Shown: positions 16,621 through 25,249 of the stretch, in pieces
How the letters are laid out: each line of letters begins with the position of its first letter
Numbering within the stretch: position 1 is the stretch's first letter
NCBI GenBank assembly: GCA_016715105.1
Contig: JADKBO010000059.1
Coordinates: 248,001 to 312,000, forward strand
Length of the DNA stretch: 64,000 bases
From: Saprospiraceae bacterium
GTDB taxonomy: Bacteria; Bacteroidota; Bacteroidia; Chitinophagales; Saprospiraceae
Direction: 5' to 3'
Notes under the pieces: model-generated
Seen by the model: only the letters and a program-made list of their open reading frames with translations
Database searches by the model: none
What the model was told of the DNA's origin: nothing
Program-made: the position numbers and the translations under genes

Positions 16621-17466
16621 ATGAATACTTTAAAACCAAGCATCTTATTGCTGTTTGGCCTATTTGTCATAGGCTGTTTCCTAAACCGCTCCGGAACTTT
16701 ATTGACCAATCAATGCGAAGGCGTCGAAATCAACATTGGGCCCAGGTTTAATTGCCAAAATGAAACAATCACTGTAACTTGGGACATCACACCCCTCAAT
16801 ACCAGAAGCTGTCCAACCTGTCGTGGAGAAATTGGCGATATATCTCTAGACATTACTTCAACACTTCCCGGGGCTTCTACCATCAGTAGCAATGCCGCAT
16901 CTGGCTCACAAATCATCTCAGTTCCTGCTGGATTCTCCCGAGGATTCACCATCATAGTAACTGTAAATAGAAGTGGTTGGTCTGAAGAAGCTCAAGAAAA
17001 CAGGACACATCAATGTATTAAATCGCAAGAAATTTGGGTACTGCCCGAAGACAATACGCGCGTCTTTCAAGATTCATTGGTATGGTGTTGCACTTGTCTA
17101 GATGGAGCGTCGGGATACCCAAGTTTCACCTACGACATTGGTGAAATAACTGCTCCAAATGTGGAAGTTACTTCCCTTCGGAATACCAACGCATTCAGTA
17201 TTTTATTGCGGGTGGAGGGAAGGACAAATGAAATGGGTTTACCAGATGACGTGGCACAAATATTACTGCCGCCGGGCGCAAATGTGAGCAATTTCAATGG
17301 CCAACTCAATGGAAATTGGATTGCCATCACAGACCCACCACCACCCATTATTGATTGCAGTGGCAATCCAGGTGATCCTGTTGTGGATCCAGATCCAAAT
17401 GCTCCGATCATCATAATTTCACCTACGATCCATCTGGAATGGTCATTGACTTGTAATCGAGAATAA
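16621..17466 (+). CDS. Lipoprotein of unknown function
   Basis: The ATG at 16621 gives a lipoprotein signal (MNTLKPSILLLFGLFVIGC, lipobox VIGC), so the 281-residue protein should be anchored in a membrane. The mature part is beta-rich, with many Thr, Ser, Asn and Pro and several cysteine pairs (SCPTCRGE, WCCTCLDG) that may form disulfides. A Pro- and Asp-rich stretch near the C-terminus (DPVVDPDPNAP) looks like a linker. No known domain is recognised. Monocistronic. Confidence 0.75.
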   Translation: MNTLKPSILLLFGLFVIGCFLNRSGTLLTNQCEGVEINIGPRFNCQNETITVTWDITPLNTRSCPTCRGEIGDISLDITSTLPGASTISSNAASGSQIISVPAGFSRGFTIIVTVNRSGWSEEAQENRTHQCIKSQEIWVLPEDNTRVFQDSLVWCCTCLDGASGYPSFTYDIGEITAPNVEVTSLRNTNAFSILLRVEGRTNEMGLPDDVAQILLPPGANVSNFNGQLNGNWIAITDPPPPIIDCSGNPGDPVVDPDPNAPIIIISPTIHLEWSLTCNRE

Positions 17467-17546
17467 TCTTATAGAAAGGATAATTTATTTATTGGATAAA
17501 AACATTGCAGACAACAGAAATACCATTCATCTGTTTAAAATAAGAA

Positions 17547-17996
17547 ATGCCTACTATCACCCTCACCACCCACATCAAAGCACCAATCTCTCAAGTCTTT
17601 GACCTATCTCGAAGCGTTGATCTACACAAACTTTCTACCAAACACTCCAATGAGGAAGCTATTGCTGGAGTTACTTCCGGTTTAATGAAATTAAATGATA
17701 CGGTGACATGGAGGGCAAAGCATCTTGGAGTTTATCAAATACTGACTACAAAGATTACACAATACGATGATCCTCATAGTTTTACTGATGAAATGGTAAG
17801 TGGAATATTCAATTCATTCAAACACGAACATTTATTTGTTTCAGAAAGTGAAATGACAATCATGACTGACGTTTTTATTTACACTTCACCACTGGGTATT
17901 TTAGGAAAAATGGCAGATAAGATGTTTTTAAAAAGATATATGACCAATTTCTTATTACAGAGAAACAAAGTAATCAAAGAAGTAGCGGAATCATAA
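17547..17996 (+). CDS. SRPBCC-family protein
   Basis: A 149-residue START/Bet v1-like protein. It opens with TLTTHIKAPISQVFDLSRSV, the usual first strand and helix of the fold, and continues through VTWRAKHLGVYQILTTKI. The C-terminal long helix GILGKMADKMFLKRYMTNFL is typical of SRPBCC members that bind hydrophobic ligands. No catalytic residues are expected and no ligand can be named. A hairpin terminator lies about 90 bases downstream, so this is a single-gene unit. Confidence 0.85.
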   Translation: MPTITLTTHIKAPISQVFDLSRSVDLHKLSTKHSNEEAIAGVTSGLMKLNDTVTWRAKHLGVYQILTTKITQYDDPHSFTDEMVSGIFNSFKHEHLFVSESEMTIMTDVFIYTSPLGILGKMADKMFLKRYMTNFLLQRNKVIKEVAES

Positions 17997-18087
17997 AAGA
18001 TAAAACAAATAAAGACTTTATTTTAAATAAGATTCACATCCATAAAACCATCTTGGTTTAGACAAATATTCTATCTTCATGAAAGAA

Positions 18088-18128
18088 ATACCATTCACTA
18101 ATTCATTACTTTAATGAATGGTTTTTTT
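18088..18128 (+). terminator. Rho-independent terminator
   Basis: ACCATTCA (18090-18097) pairs with TGAATGGT (18115-18122), followed by a T-run. It ends transcription after the SRPBCC gene. Confidence 0.75.
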
Positions 18129-18145
18129 CATTGAAATAAACCAAA

Positions 18146-19423
18146 ATGACAAAACACAATTTCATTTACTTACTGTTATCCTTCATTGTTTTACTTTCGG
18201 TCCAATCCTGTAAAACTAGAAATCTCACTGTAGATACACAAACAATAAATTCCAAAGAGTCGCTTCAAAAACCTTATGTCGTATTGATTTCTTTGGATGG
18301 TTTTCGCTGGGATTATGTAGAAAAATATCAACCTCCTCACTTGACCAACTTTATAAAAAATGGCGTGCAGGCGGAGTCTTTGATTCCATCATTCCCTTCC
18401 AAAACTTTTCCCAACCACTACTCTATTGCAACTGGTTTATACCCAGAAAACCATAGAATAATTGGAAATGCTTTTTACAGTTATGATAAAAAAGTCATCT
18501 ACAAAATTGGCAATCGCGTCATGGTGGAAGATGGCAGTTTTTATAGCGGCACACCCCTTTGGGTTTTGGCGGACAACAACAAAATGGTCTCTGCCAGTTA
18601 TTTTTTTGTGGGTTCAGAGGCAAACATTCAGGGTAAAAGGCCAACCTATTATAAAAAATATGATGGCAGTGTCAAAAATGAAATTAGGGTAGCCCAAAGC
18701 CTGGAATGGTTTACATTACCTCCCAAAGAAAGGCCACACATGATCACCATGTATTTCTCTGACATGGATGATATTGGACATAAATTCGGTCCAGACAATG
18801 AGGCAGAAATTAAAAAAGCGCTATTTGCCTTGGACCAAAACTTAGGCGATTTCTTTAAAGGCGTAGCTGCGACGGGTTTACCAATTGACATCATCATTGT
18901 CTCTGATCATGGCATGGCAGCCGTAAAAACCGAACATTTAATACCCATTGATCCAATAGAAAACGACTCCTATTATACCGCTATCGATAATGGTTCAATG
19001 GTCAATATCCATGTAAAAAATGACTCCGATATGGATTCAATTTTTCAATTACTAACAACAAAGCAAAATCATTTCAAGGTTTATAAAACGGCCTATACCC
19101 CTGGATTTGAATACACTCCCAAAAATAAAGATTGGGGCGATCTCCAAGTCATTCCTGATTTTGGTTATTACTTCAGTAAACAATCAAGCATTGATACAAA
19201 GATCAAAAATTCCATTTCCGAATCAGGAGTGCATGGATATGATCCCAACTTCAAAGAAATGCACGGTATATTTTATGCAAATGGACCTTCATTCAAAAAG
19301 GGATTGGTGGTGTCTTCAATAAAAAACATTCACGTTTATCCATTGATTTGCAAAATATTGGATTTGGACATTCCAAAAGATATTGATGGTAAATTGGATC
19401 AATTGGAAGGGGTTTTGAAATAG
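18146..19423 (+). CDS. Ectonucleotide pyrophosphatase/phosphodiesterase (lipoprotein)
   Basis: A 425-residue alkaline-phosphatase-superfamily enzyme that hydrolyses nucleotide pyrophosphate or phosphodiester bonds outside the inner membrane. A lipoprotein signal ends in SVQSC. The bimetal site is visible: LISLDGFRWDY (metal Asp), FPSKTFPNHYSIATGLYPENH (Thr nucleophile), YFSDMDDIGHKFGP (Asp and His), IIVSDHGMA (Asp-His) and SGVHGYDP (His). Length and motif order match bacterial NPP/ENPP-type enzymes such as those of Xanthomonas. It may serve phosphate or nucleotide scavenging. It converges on the FKBP gene. Confidence 0.93.
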   Translation: MTKHNFIYLLLSFIVLLSVQSCKTRNLTVDTQTINSKESLQKPYVVLISLDGFRWDYVEKYQPPHLTNFIKNGVQAESLIPSFPSKTFPNHYSIATGLYPENHRIIGNAFYSYDKKVIYKIGNRVMVEDGSFYSGTPLWVLADNNKMVSASYFFVGSEANIQGKRPTYYKKYDGSVKNEIRVAQSLEWFTLPPKERPHMITMYFSDMDDIGHKFGPDNEAEIKKALFALDQNLGDFFKGVAATGLPIDIIIVSDHGMAAVKTEHLIPIDPIENDSYYTAIDNGSMVNIHVKNDSDMDSIFQLLTTKQNHFKVYKTAYTPGFEYTPKNKDWGDLQVIPDFGYYFSKQSSIDTKIKNSISESGVHGYDPNFKEMHGIFYANGPSFKKGLVVSSIKNIHVYPLICKILDLDIPKDIDGKLDQLEGVLK

Positions 19424-19455
19424 GAGCTTGATTGTTGATCTTTACGTTCAAAAAA

Positions 19456-19995
19456 TTATTCTACAATTTCAACTTCAAATACCAAATTGGCATTAGCTGG
19501 AATGACATTTTTAATCCCATTTTCACCATAGGCCAAATGCGAAGGAATAAACAAAACGGCTTTTTCTCCAACATACATTTGCAGTAAAGCTTCATTCCAA
19601 CCTGCAACCATTTGACCTTGACGGAAGGACAACGGTCGACCAGCATCATATGAAGATTGAAATGTCTTTCCATCCAGAAACTTTCCAATGTAATGCGCTT
19701 TGAGTGCTTGTCCTTTTTGAATCAAGCTGCCCCTGCCCTCTTGTGTTTTGTAGATAAAAACCCCATTTGGCGTTCTTACAACCGGATATCCTTTGTCAGA
19801 AATGTGTTCGATCAAAGCGTTTTCATCCTGCTCTTTTAAGTTGGTCGGATTGCTGTGATAATAAGAAAAAAGATCGCCCAATTCTTCAATGGTTAACTCC
19901 TTTTGAATGGTTTTACTTCCAATACCTTCTGACTTTTCTGATTTACAGGAATAAAGCAATACAATTAGCAAGACGAATACTTTAATTTCAGGCAT
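19456..19995 (-). CDS. FKBP-type peptidyl-prolyl isomerase (lipoprotein)
   Basis: A 179-residue protein with a lipoprotein signal (MPEIKVFVLLIVLLYSC). An N-terminal helical segment is followed by an FKBP domain (residues ~85-178: GQALKAHYIGKFLDGKTFQS, VAGWNEALLQMYVGEKAVLF, ANLVFEVEIVE). The core FKBP residues are recognisable. It probably assists folding of exported proteins. Bacteroidota commonly carry several such lipoprotein FKBPs. It converges on the pyrophosphatase gene, with about 30 bases between. Confidence 0.92.
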   Translation of the reverse strand: MPEIKVFVLLIVLLYSCKSEKSEGIGSKTIQKELTIEELGDLFSYYHSNPTNLKEQDENALIEHISDKGYPVVRTPNGVFIYKTQEGRGSLIQKGQALKAHYIGKFLDGKTFQSSYDAGRPLSFRQGQMVAGWNEALLQMYVGEKAVLFIPSHLAYGENGIKNVIPANANLVFEVEIVE

Positions 19996-20171
19996 TTAGT
20001 TATTTTAATTATGGTTCTATATTTTTTTAATGCATTCATCCAGGAAGCATTTCTAGCGGTGGATGTTATGCTCGACCAATTTTTAAGAAGTACCAAACGT
20101 AAATAAAATTGGCTTATATTGATATTTTTTTTGACGTATTCTTTTTGATTGAGCAATATTTAAAAGCAAAA

Positions 20172-20252
20172 CTCATGGACAAATTTCTTAAAGATGCAAT
20201 CAATGAGGCCAAAATTGGCCTTGCAGAAGTTGGTATCACAAATGCTATGTGA
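20172..20252 (+). pseudogene. Duplicated 5' end of the cytosine deaminase gene
   Basis: This remnant begins at an ATG (20175) and encodes MDKFLKDAINEAKIGLAEVG, then stops at TGA 20250. Bases 20172-20236 match 21929-21993, the start of the intact deaminase, with only about five differences. The similarity ends abruptly, and the AbiE remnant lies between the two copies. It is therefore the displaced 5' end of the gene, left by an insertion. Confidence 0.88.
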
Positions 20253-20417
20253 TAGGCTATAATGTTCATATTGTGGTATAATGCCATAATTGAAATAAAA
20301 ATGCGGAGATAAGACCAAAGAGGTGACAGAAATTTTTTATAAACATTTTTATTTTATCTTAGTAATAATTTGAGATAATTACCATAAAAGCGTATTTTGC
20401 TCAAAATAATACTAAGA

Positions 20418-21208
20418 TTGAGTTGTTTAGAATACATAAAATACTTACAATCAATAGAAGAATATTCTTTTTCACTTGAGGAAATAACAGAAAAACATCT
20501 AAAGAATCTGTTGCTATCAAAAGAGAGCTATCAAGGTTAATTGAAAAAAAAGAGATATTAAATCTTCGAAGAGGGTTTTATTTGATAATACCTCCGAGAT
20601 ACTCATCGTTTGAAAAGCTACCTATTCAGCTTTATACCAAAAAATTATTTCAATATCTTGAGCGAAAATATTATGTTGGACTTTACTCTGCGGCAAAAAT
20701 ACATGGAGCAAGTCACCAACAATTACAAAGGGATTACGTAATTATAGAAAGTCCTAAACTCAATGATATAAAAAAGAAAAGTTTTGATATTCATTTTTCA
20801 ACATCTTCAAGCTGGCCGGAGAATAATATTGAAATTAAAAAATCAGACGCCGGAGAGTATAAAGTCTCATCTCCCGCACTTACTTTTATAGACCTGATCA
20901 ACTACCACCCTAAAATTGGAGGACTCAATCGCATGCTCGCACCTCTTGCGGAACTAACAGAAGAAATAAATGAGCATGACTTAAGCCTACTTGCATCATG
21001 GTACAATCATAAGAGTACCCTTCAGCGAGTTGGATTTATTTTAGAAGAACTCTCTGGAGAATCTCCATTTACCGACATCATCTATGAAAAGTTAGATCAA
21101 GACCCTTTTTATCCAGTTTTACTTAGTCCAAAGAAAAATCAGAAACCAGGAAGTGCAAATAATCGTTGGAAAATTGATGTGAACTTAAAAATGGAAAATG
21201 ACTTATGA
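20418..21208 (+). pseudogene. abiEi: AbiEi-type antitoxin, frameshifted
   Basis: The antitoxin (transcriptional repressor) of an AbiE type-IV toxin-antitoxin system. From a TTG at 20418 the frame encodes EYIKYLQSIEEYSFSLEEIT; then one base is missing in an A-run near 20491-20495 and the sequence continues as SKESVAIKRELSRLIEKKEI in the other frame. The rest is intact: LNLRRGFYLIIPPRYSS (wHTH end), KYYVGLYSAAKIHGASHQQL and a C-terminal domain of normal length. The N-terminal wHTH would be lost, so the protein should not repress. It overlaps the toxin by four bases (ATGA), as intact abiE pairs do. Confidence 0.85.
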
Positions 21209-21918
21209 TTGCAAAACCTTTTATAGCAAAATGGCAACAACATGCTCCATGGAAAGAATTTGCTCAAGTAGAACAAGACCTTATAATAAGTAGGGCTTTA
21301 GTTGAAATTTTCTCTGATGAATTCCTAAGGGAAAACCTCGCTTTTCGAGGAGGAACAGCACTACATAAACTCTATCTAAATCCTGCAGCCAGATATTCAG
21401 AAGATATTGACTTAGTGCAGATAAAGCCTAGTCCAATCAAGCCAATTATGGATCGCTTCTGAAGTAATTACTTTTTTGAAGAAAATCAAAACAAACCGGA
21501 ATAGCACTTTACCGCTTTACATCTGAATATGAGGAAATTAGGATGCGTTTAAAGTTGAAATAAATTGCAGGGAGCATTTCAATGTGCTCGATTGGGTTGA
21601 TTTCCTTTGAAATAAAGGACTGGTTTAAAGTAAGTGAAATTGAACTTATAATATTAATGTTGCTGGTACTAACTAAGAGCATTATATCAAGTAAAGCCGC
21701 TTATTTGATCTAAATTTGCAATTTAGTGTCAACTAGATGAAGTACAATGCTATCAACATTATGTTCTACAAAACAGGCCAAGTCAAAAGTTTTATTAAAC
21801 ATAACAAAAAGATCCTTCATTTAATGGGGATATAGAAGGCCTTTTAAGAACCGAAATAAATTATAATCAAGATGAAGCTTTTAAATGGTTAAAAGCAGAA
21901 TTAATTGCTAAGATGTAA
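21205..21918 (+). pseudogene. abiEii: AbiEii-type nucleotidyltransferase toxin, decayed
   Basis: The N-terminal 85 residues keep the nucleotidyltransferase motif FRGGTALHKLYLNPAARYSE followed by DID, which binds the metal and nucleotide in AbiEii toxins. The frame then stops at 21460. Later pieces in other frames are still recognisable: INCREHFNV, then a block matching the usual GTKLRALYQR region near 21655-21715, and finally DPSFNGDIEGLLRTEINYNQ to the stop at 21916. Several indels make the toxin dead. It abuts the restored deaminase start. Confidence 0.85.
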
Positions 21919-21931
21919 AAAACGAAATCTC

Positions 21932-22372
21932 ATGGACAAATTCCTCAAAGAAGCAATCAATGAAGCCAAAATTGGCCTTGCAGAAGGTGGTATTCCCATC
22001 GGCTCTGTTTTAGTCCATAATGGACAAGTAATTGGGAAAGGCCATAATAAAAGAGTTCAACAAAAAAGTGTGGTCCTTCATGGAGAAATGGACGCATTGG
22101 AAAATGCAGGAAGGTTGCCAGCTTCAGTATACAGAGCGTCGGCTATTTATACAACACTTTCGCCCTGTCCAATGTGTACCGGTGCAATTTTGCTTTATGG
22201 AATTCCAAAAGTGGTGATTGGAGAAAATAAAACTTTCGAGGGTTCAGAGCAATTACTGAGGGAACATGGAGTCGAAGTTGTTGTTGTAAATGACCCTGAA
22301 TGCATTCAAATGATGGAAGCATTTATAGAAAAAAATCCTGCGTTATGGAATGAGGATATAGGAGAACTCTGA
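21932..22372 (+). CDS. Cytosine deaminase-like nucleoside/base deaminase (Fcy1 type)
   Basis: A 146-residue zinc-dependent deaminase of the CDA fold. HGE (H50, E52) and PCPMC (C79, C82) supply the zinc ligands and the catalytic Glu. The phrases SPCPMCTGAILLYGIPKVVI and NPALWNEDIGE match fungal-type cytosine deaminase rather than tRNA adenosine deaminase TadA. It probably converts cytosine to uracil in salvage. The start is at 21932; its first 65 bases also occur at 20172, on the far side of the AbiE remnant, so the gene was the insertion site and remained open. Confidence 0.92.
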   Translation: MDKFLKEAINEAKIGLAEGGIPIGSVLVHNGQVIGKGHNKRVQQKSVVLHGEMDALENAGRLPASVYRASAIYTTLSPCPMCTGAILLYGIPKVVIGENKTFEGSEQLLREHGVEVVVVNDPECIQMMEAFIEKNPALWNEDIGEL

Positions 22373-22548
22373 AAAGGAGGTAATAATTCATTTACTCGTA
22401 ACCATTTATAAAAGACAATATTATGCCCACTAGCAAAAATATTACGCTCTTTTCTTCAATAAAAGAAGTTTAACTTTGGGGCATACTGGAGCCGTTCTGT
22501 TCATTAATTTTGATTTTTTATTTTAACCAAAGAACAAAGTATTTTGAA

Positions 22549-23115
22549 ATGAATGAGTTTACAAATTACGTCAGCAAGATCATTGAATTGGACACAAAAG
22601 CCCAGTCAGAGTTTGACCTTAAAATAAAAACAGCAGAGTTTAAAAAAGGGCAATTCATAGTTTCTGAACAAAGTATTTGCAGAAATATTTATTATTTAAA
22701 GCTTGGCATAATTAAATTCTATTTTATAAATGCTGAAGGGAAAGAAGTGATCTTTCGTTTTTTTACTGAACAATCATTATTCACCTCCCTTGAGAGTTTT
22801 ATACTTCAAAAGCCAACGGCGCATATGATGCTGACCTTAGAGCCAGTCATTGTTGAATACATTTCAAAGCAAGATTTAGATGAATTATGTGCAAAACACC
22901 ATTCTATATCAAAGTTAAATACTTATATGCTCTCTATGGCAGCTACGAATATGATCAGACGATTTAGTGAACTTATGTCCGACCGATCTTCTGCGAGATA
23001 CAATAATTTTGTATTAGAGAACTCCCAATTAATGCAACGGATAAGCCTTGGAGACCTGGCGAATTATTTGGGCATTACCCAAGTATCGCTGAGTAGAATA
23101 AGGGCCGCCAAATAA
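22549..23115 (+). CDS. Crp/Fnr-family transcriptional regulator
   Basis: A 188-residue regulator with an N-terminal cyclic-nucleotide-binding-like beta barrel (KKGQFIVSEQSICRNIYYLK, EVIFRFFTEQSLFTSL) and a C-terminal helix-turn-helix (LGDLANYLGITQVSLSRIRA). No Fnr-type cysteine cluster is present. The ATG at 22549 was preferred to an upstream TTG. TAnnTTTG boxes lie at 22471-22478 and 22505-22512, without a good -33 partner. It precedes an isoprenylcysteine-methyltransferase-like gene by 60 bases and may control it. Confidence 0.9.
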   Translation: MNEFTNYVSKIIELDTKAQSEFDLKIKTAEFKKGQFIVSEQSICRNIYYLKLGIIKFYFINAEGKEVIFRFFTEQSLFTSLESFILQKPTAHMMLTLEPVIVEYISKQDLDELCAKHHSISKLNTYMLSMAATNMIRRFSELMSDRSSARYNNFVLENSQLMQRISLGDLANYLGITQVSLSRIRAAK

Positions 23116-23175
23116 TTATTTATCATTTGTTAAAGGATATAAATACATGGTCATTTAGTTTTGTAGATAATAAAA

Positions 23176-23661
23176 ATGCAAAACAAAATGTCTTCACTAT
23201 TCCTTCGTGGTTTGTTTTTTGCGGGCTTAAATCCAGGCATTGTAGCTGGTTTAATTCCTGTTCTAATGACCAAAGCTTATACAGGTGATGTATACATGAC
23301 CCCACTAAATCTCAATCACATTTTTGGATCCACTTTGTTTCTTATAGGATTTATAATCTTATCTATTTGCATAGTTGATTTCGCTGTCATTGGCAGGGGC
23401 ACTTTATCACCTGCAGACCCTACTAAAAAATTGGTTCACAAAGGTCTGTATCAATATTCCCGAAATCCAATGTATGTCGGAGTGATGGTGATTTTACTAG
23501 GAGAAGTTATATTTACTCAATCAATTCCATTGTTGATTTATGCATTGGCCATTTTCACGATTTTCAATATATTCATTATATTTTTTGAAGAACCAAGATT
23601 GAAAAAAGACTTCCAGGAGGCATATATTCACTATTGTGAAAAGGTAAGAAGATGGCTTTAA
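23176..23661 (+). CDS. Isoprenylcysteine carboxyl methyltransferase-family membrane protein
   Basis: A 161-residue membrane protein of the ICMT/PEMT-like family. Two or three hydrophobic segments precede the cofactor-binding core GLYQYSRNPMYVGVMVILLG (RNPMY is the hallmark), then two helices and the C-terminal EEPRLKKDFQEAYIHYCEKV with RRWL. Family members methylate small or lipid-linked substrates with SAM at the membrane; bacterial substrates are mostly unknown. A -7-like TAGTTTTG at 23156-23163 is very close to the start, which would imply a very short leader. It follows the Crp gene on the same strand. Confidence 0.9.
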   Translation: MQNKMSSLFLRGLFFAGLNPGIVAGLIPVLMTKAYTGDVYMTPLNLNHIFGSTLFLIGFIILSICIVDFAVIGRGTLSPADPTKKLVHKGLYQYSRNPMYVGVMVILLGEVIFTQSIPLLIYALAIFTIFNIFIIFFEEPRLKKDFQEAYIHYCEKVRRWL

Positions 23662-24055
23662 AAAGCTGGTATTATCAATTGATTACACCATCTATTCAGG
23701 CGAATTACTTCGAATGCGAAGAAATTAATTCTTTGCAGAAAGATAAAAAATACCAATAGTAATTCGAAAAAGTATGATTTGAAAAAAATATTGGTGAACA
23801 TAATTTCAAACCCAATACTTCATTATTAAAGATTACTCATATTATAAAATCTATCAAATAGCAGCATTGATAAGTGAAATTTAAGTATATTCACAAAATC
23901 GAATGCTGTAAACTTATTATTTAAATCCAATAGCTCAGGACCCACATCTCGATGCCCGCGGCAAAAAATTTAAAACTTGCATTCAATTCAATATCAATAC
24001 ATTATTTTCAAACTAACACTATATCTTACACCCAATGAAAAATATACAATAAAAT
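23662..24055. other. Intergenic region without recognised features
   Basis: 394 bases of AT-rich DNA between the ICMT-like gene and the next membrane-protein gene. A short GCTCAGGACCC and CTCGATGCCCGCGGC phrase near 23930-23962 is a degenerate member of the GCTCG repeat family. Nothing else stands out. Confidence 0.5.
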
Positions 24056-24451
24056 ATGAACACAAAACTGATTATGACATTGAGTGCCATATTCATGGGC
24101 ATAATGGGAATCATATTTATCATCATTCCAGACATTGTCCTTGCACAATTAAAAATAGAATTCAATAATACAACTATATTAATGCTCCAATTAATGGGCG
24201 CATTATATTATGGATTTGCGATGCTCAATTGGATGACAAAATCTGCATTGATAGGTGGAATATTTAACCGACCAATTGCTGTAGCAAACTTTACCCATTT
24301 TTTTATTGCGGGAATTTCGCTTTTAAGGGGATTGAGATATGCATCAGGCTTTTTTAATCCAGTAACAATTGTTACGGTGATTTATGTAGCTTTTGCAATT
24401 TGCTTCGCCCTGATTTTGTTTCGTCATCCCACTGAGAAAAGTGGAAAATAA
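24056..24451 (+). CDS. Four-helix membrane protein of unknown function
   Basis: A 131-residue hydrophobic protein with about four membrane helices (residues 5-26, 40-62, 73-92 and 103-122). Only short polar ends are exposed (RHPTEKSGK). I recognise no family for certain; its size and pattern resemble the protein at 59874-60251, but identity is not evident. Monocistronic, followed by a purine-rich repeat (AAGAAAGACGAAAGAGGAAA at about 24454). Confidence 0.72.
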   Translation: MNTKLIMTLSAIFMGIMGIIFIIIPDIVLAQLKIEFNNTTILMLQLMGALYYGFAMLNWMTKSALIGGIFNRPIAVANFTHFFIAGISLLRGLRYASGFFNPVTIVTVIYVAFAICFALILFRHPTEKSGK

Positions 24452-24570
24452 AAGAAGAAAGACGAAAGAGGAAAGACAAAAGACGAAAACTGAAAACCGG
24501 TAGCTTATCGACTTTTATCTTTCCTACCAATTATTAACTGTATAAATAGGTACAGATCTCAAGACTCGCA

Positions 24571-25089
24571 TCAAAACCTTATTCCTATACCGATTCTTGG
24601 GTCCAAAAAAGCAGATTTTTCGCCAAAATTAAATTTCAAATTTTGCTCAAGATTTAGGTATAATCGCTCGGATAAATTTATTCTATAACCTAGTCCAACT
24701 TTGCCGTACCAAGTGTCATCATTGTAGAAATAATTAGAAAAATTTGTTCGTCCATTGCTGTACCCAAGATTTGCATAAAACCCTTTTTGGTTCTCCTTGA
24801 AAAAATAATTTAGCCCTATACCAAAGGTGTAAGACTTGAATGAGAAGTTACTGCCTTCTCCACTGGCCTTTGCAAAACCTGCACCAAACTCTCCATATAA
24901 AGCCAACTTAGGATTCACATACCTCCTGAAGGTTACAGTTCCTCCCAAATTAAAAAAATTAATACCTTTGATGGTGGTAAAATTTCCAATTGGTGAAAAT
25001 TCAATTTCCTTTTTGAATTTGAATTCCTGCCCAATGGCTAAACTAATTGTAAAAAAGAAAAACATTGCGGTAATAAGTGTCTTGTTCAT
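24571..25089 (-). CDS. Outer-membrane beta-barrel protein
   Basis: A 172-residue protein with a signal peptide (MNKTLITAMFFFFTISLAIG), using the ATG at 25089. The mature part shows alternating strands with aromatic residues (FTTIKGINFFNLGGTVTFRR, YTFGIGLNYFFKENQKGFYA) and ends in a strand with terminal Phe (GIGIRF), the usual barrel signature. It looks like a small eight-stranded OmpA/porin-family barrel. Role unknown; structural or adhesive function is likely. Confidence 0.85.
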   Translation of the reverse strand: MNKTLITAMFFFFTISLAIGQEFKFKKEIEFSPIGNFTTIKGINFFNLGGTVTFRRYVNPKLALYGEFGAGFAKASGEGSNFSFKSYTFGIGLNYFFKENQKGFYANLGYSNGRTNFSNYFYNDDTWYGKVGLGYRINLSERLYLNLEQNLKFNFGEKSAFLDPRIGIGIRF

Positions 25090-25249
25090 AGTGTATTTTT
25101 GATAAATAATTAAATAGGATGATGCATCATTAACCACCAAAAAACGCTATCAATTATGCTTTAGCTTCCTCAAGTTGCGTTAAAGAAAAGGTAAGGTTAT
25201 TTAGGTTGTGTTAATAAAACAAAAAGGTTTATTGATCTTTTCATGTGAT

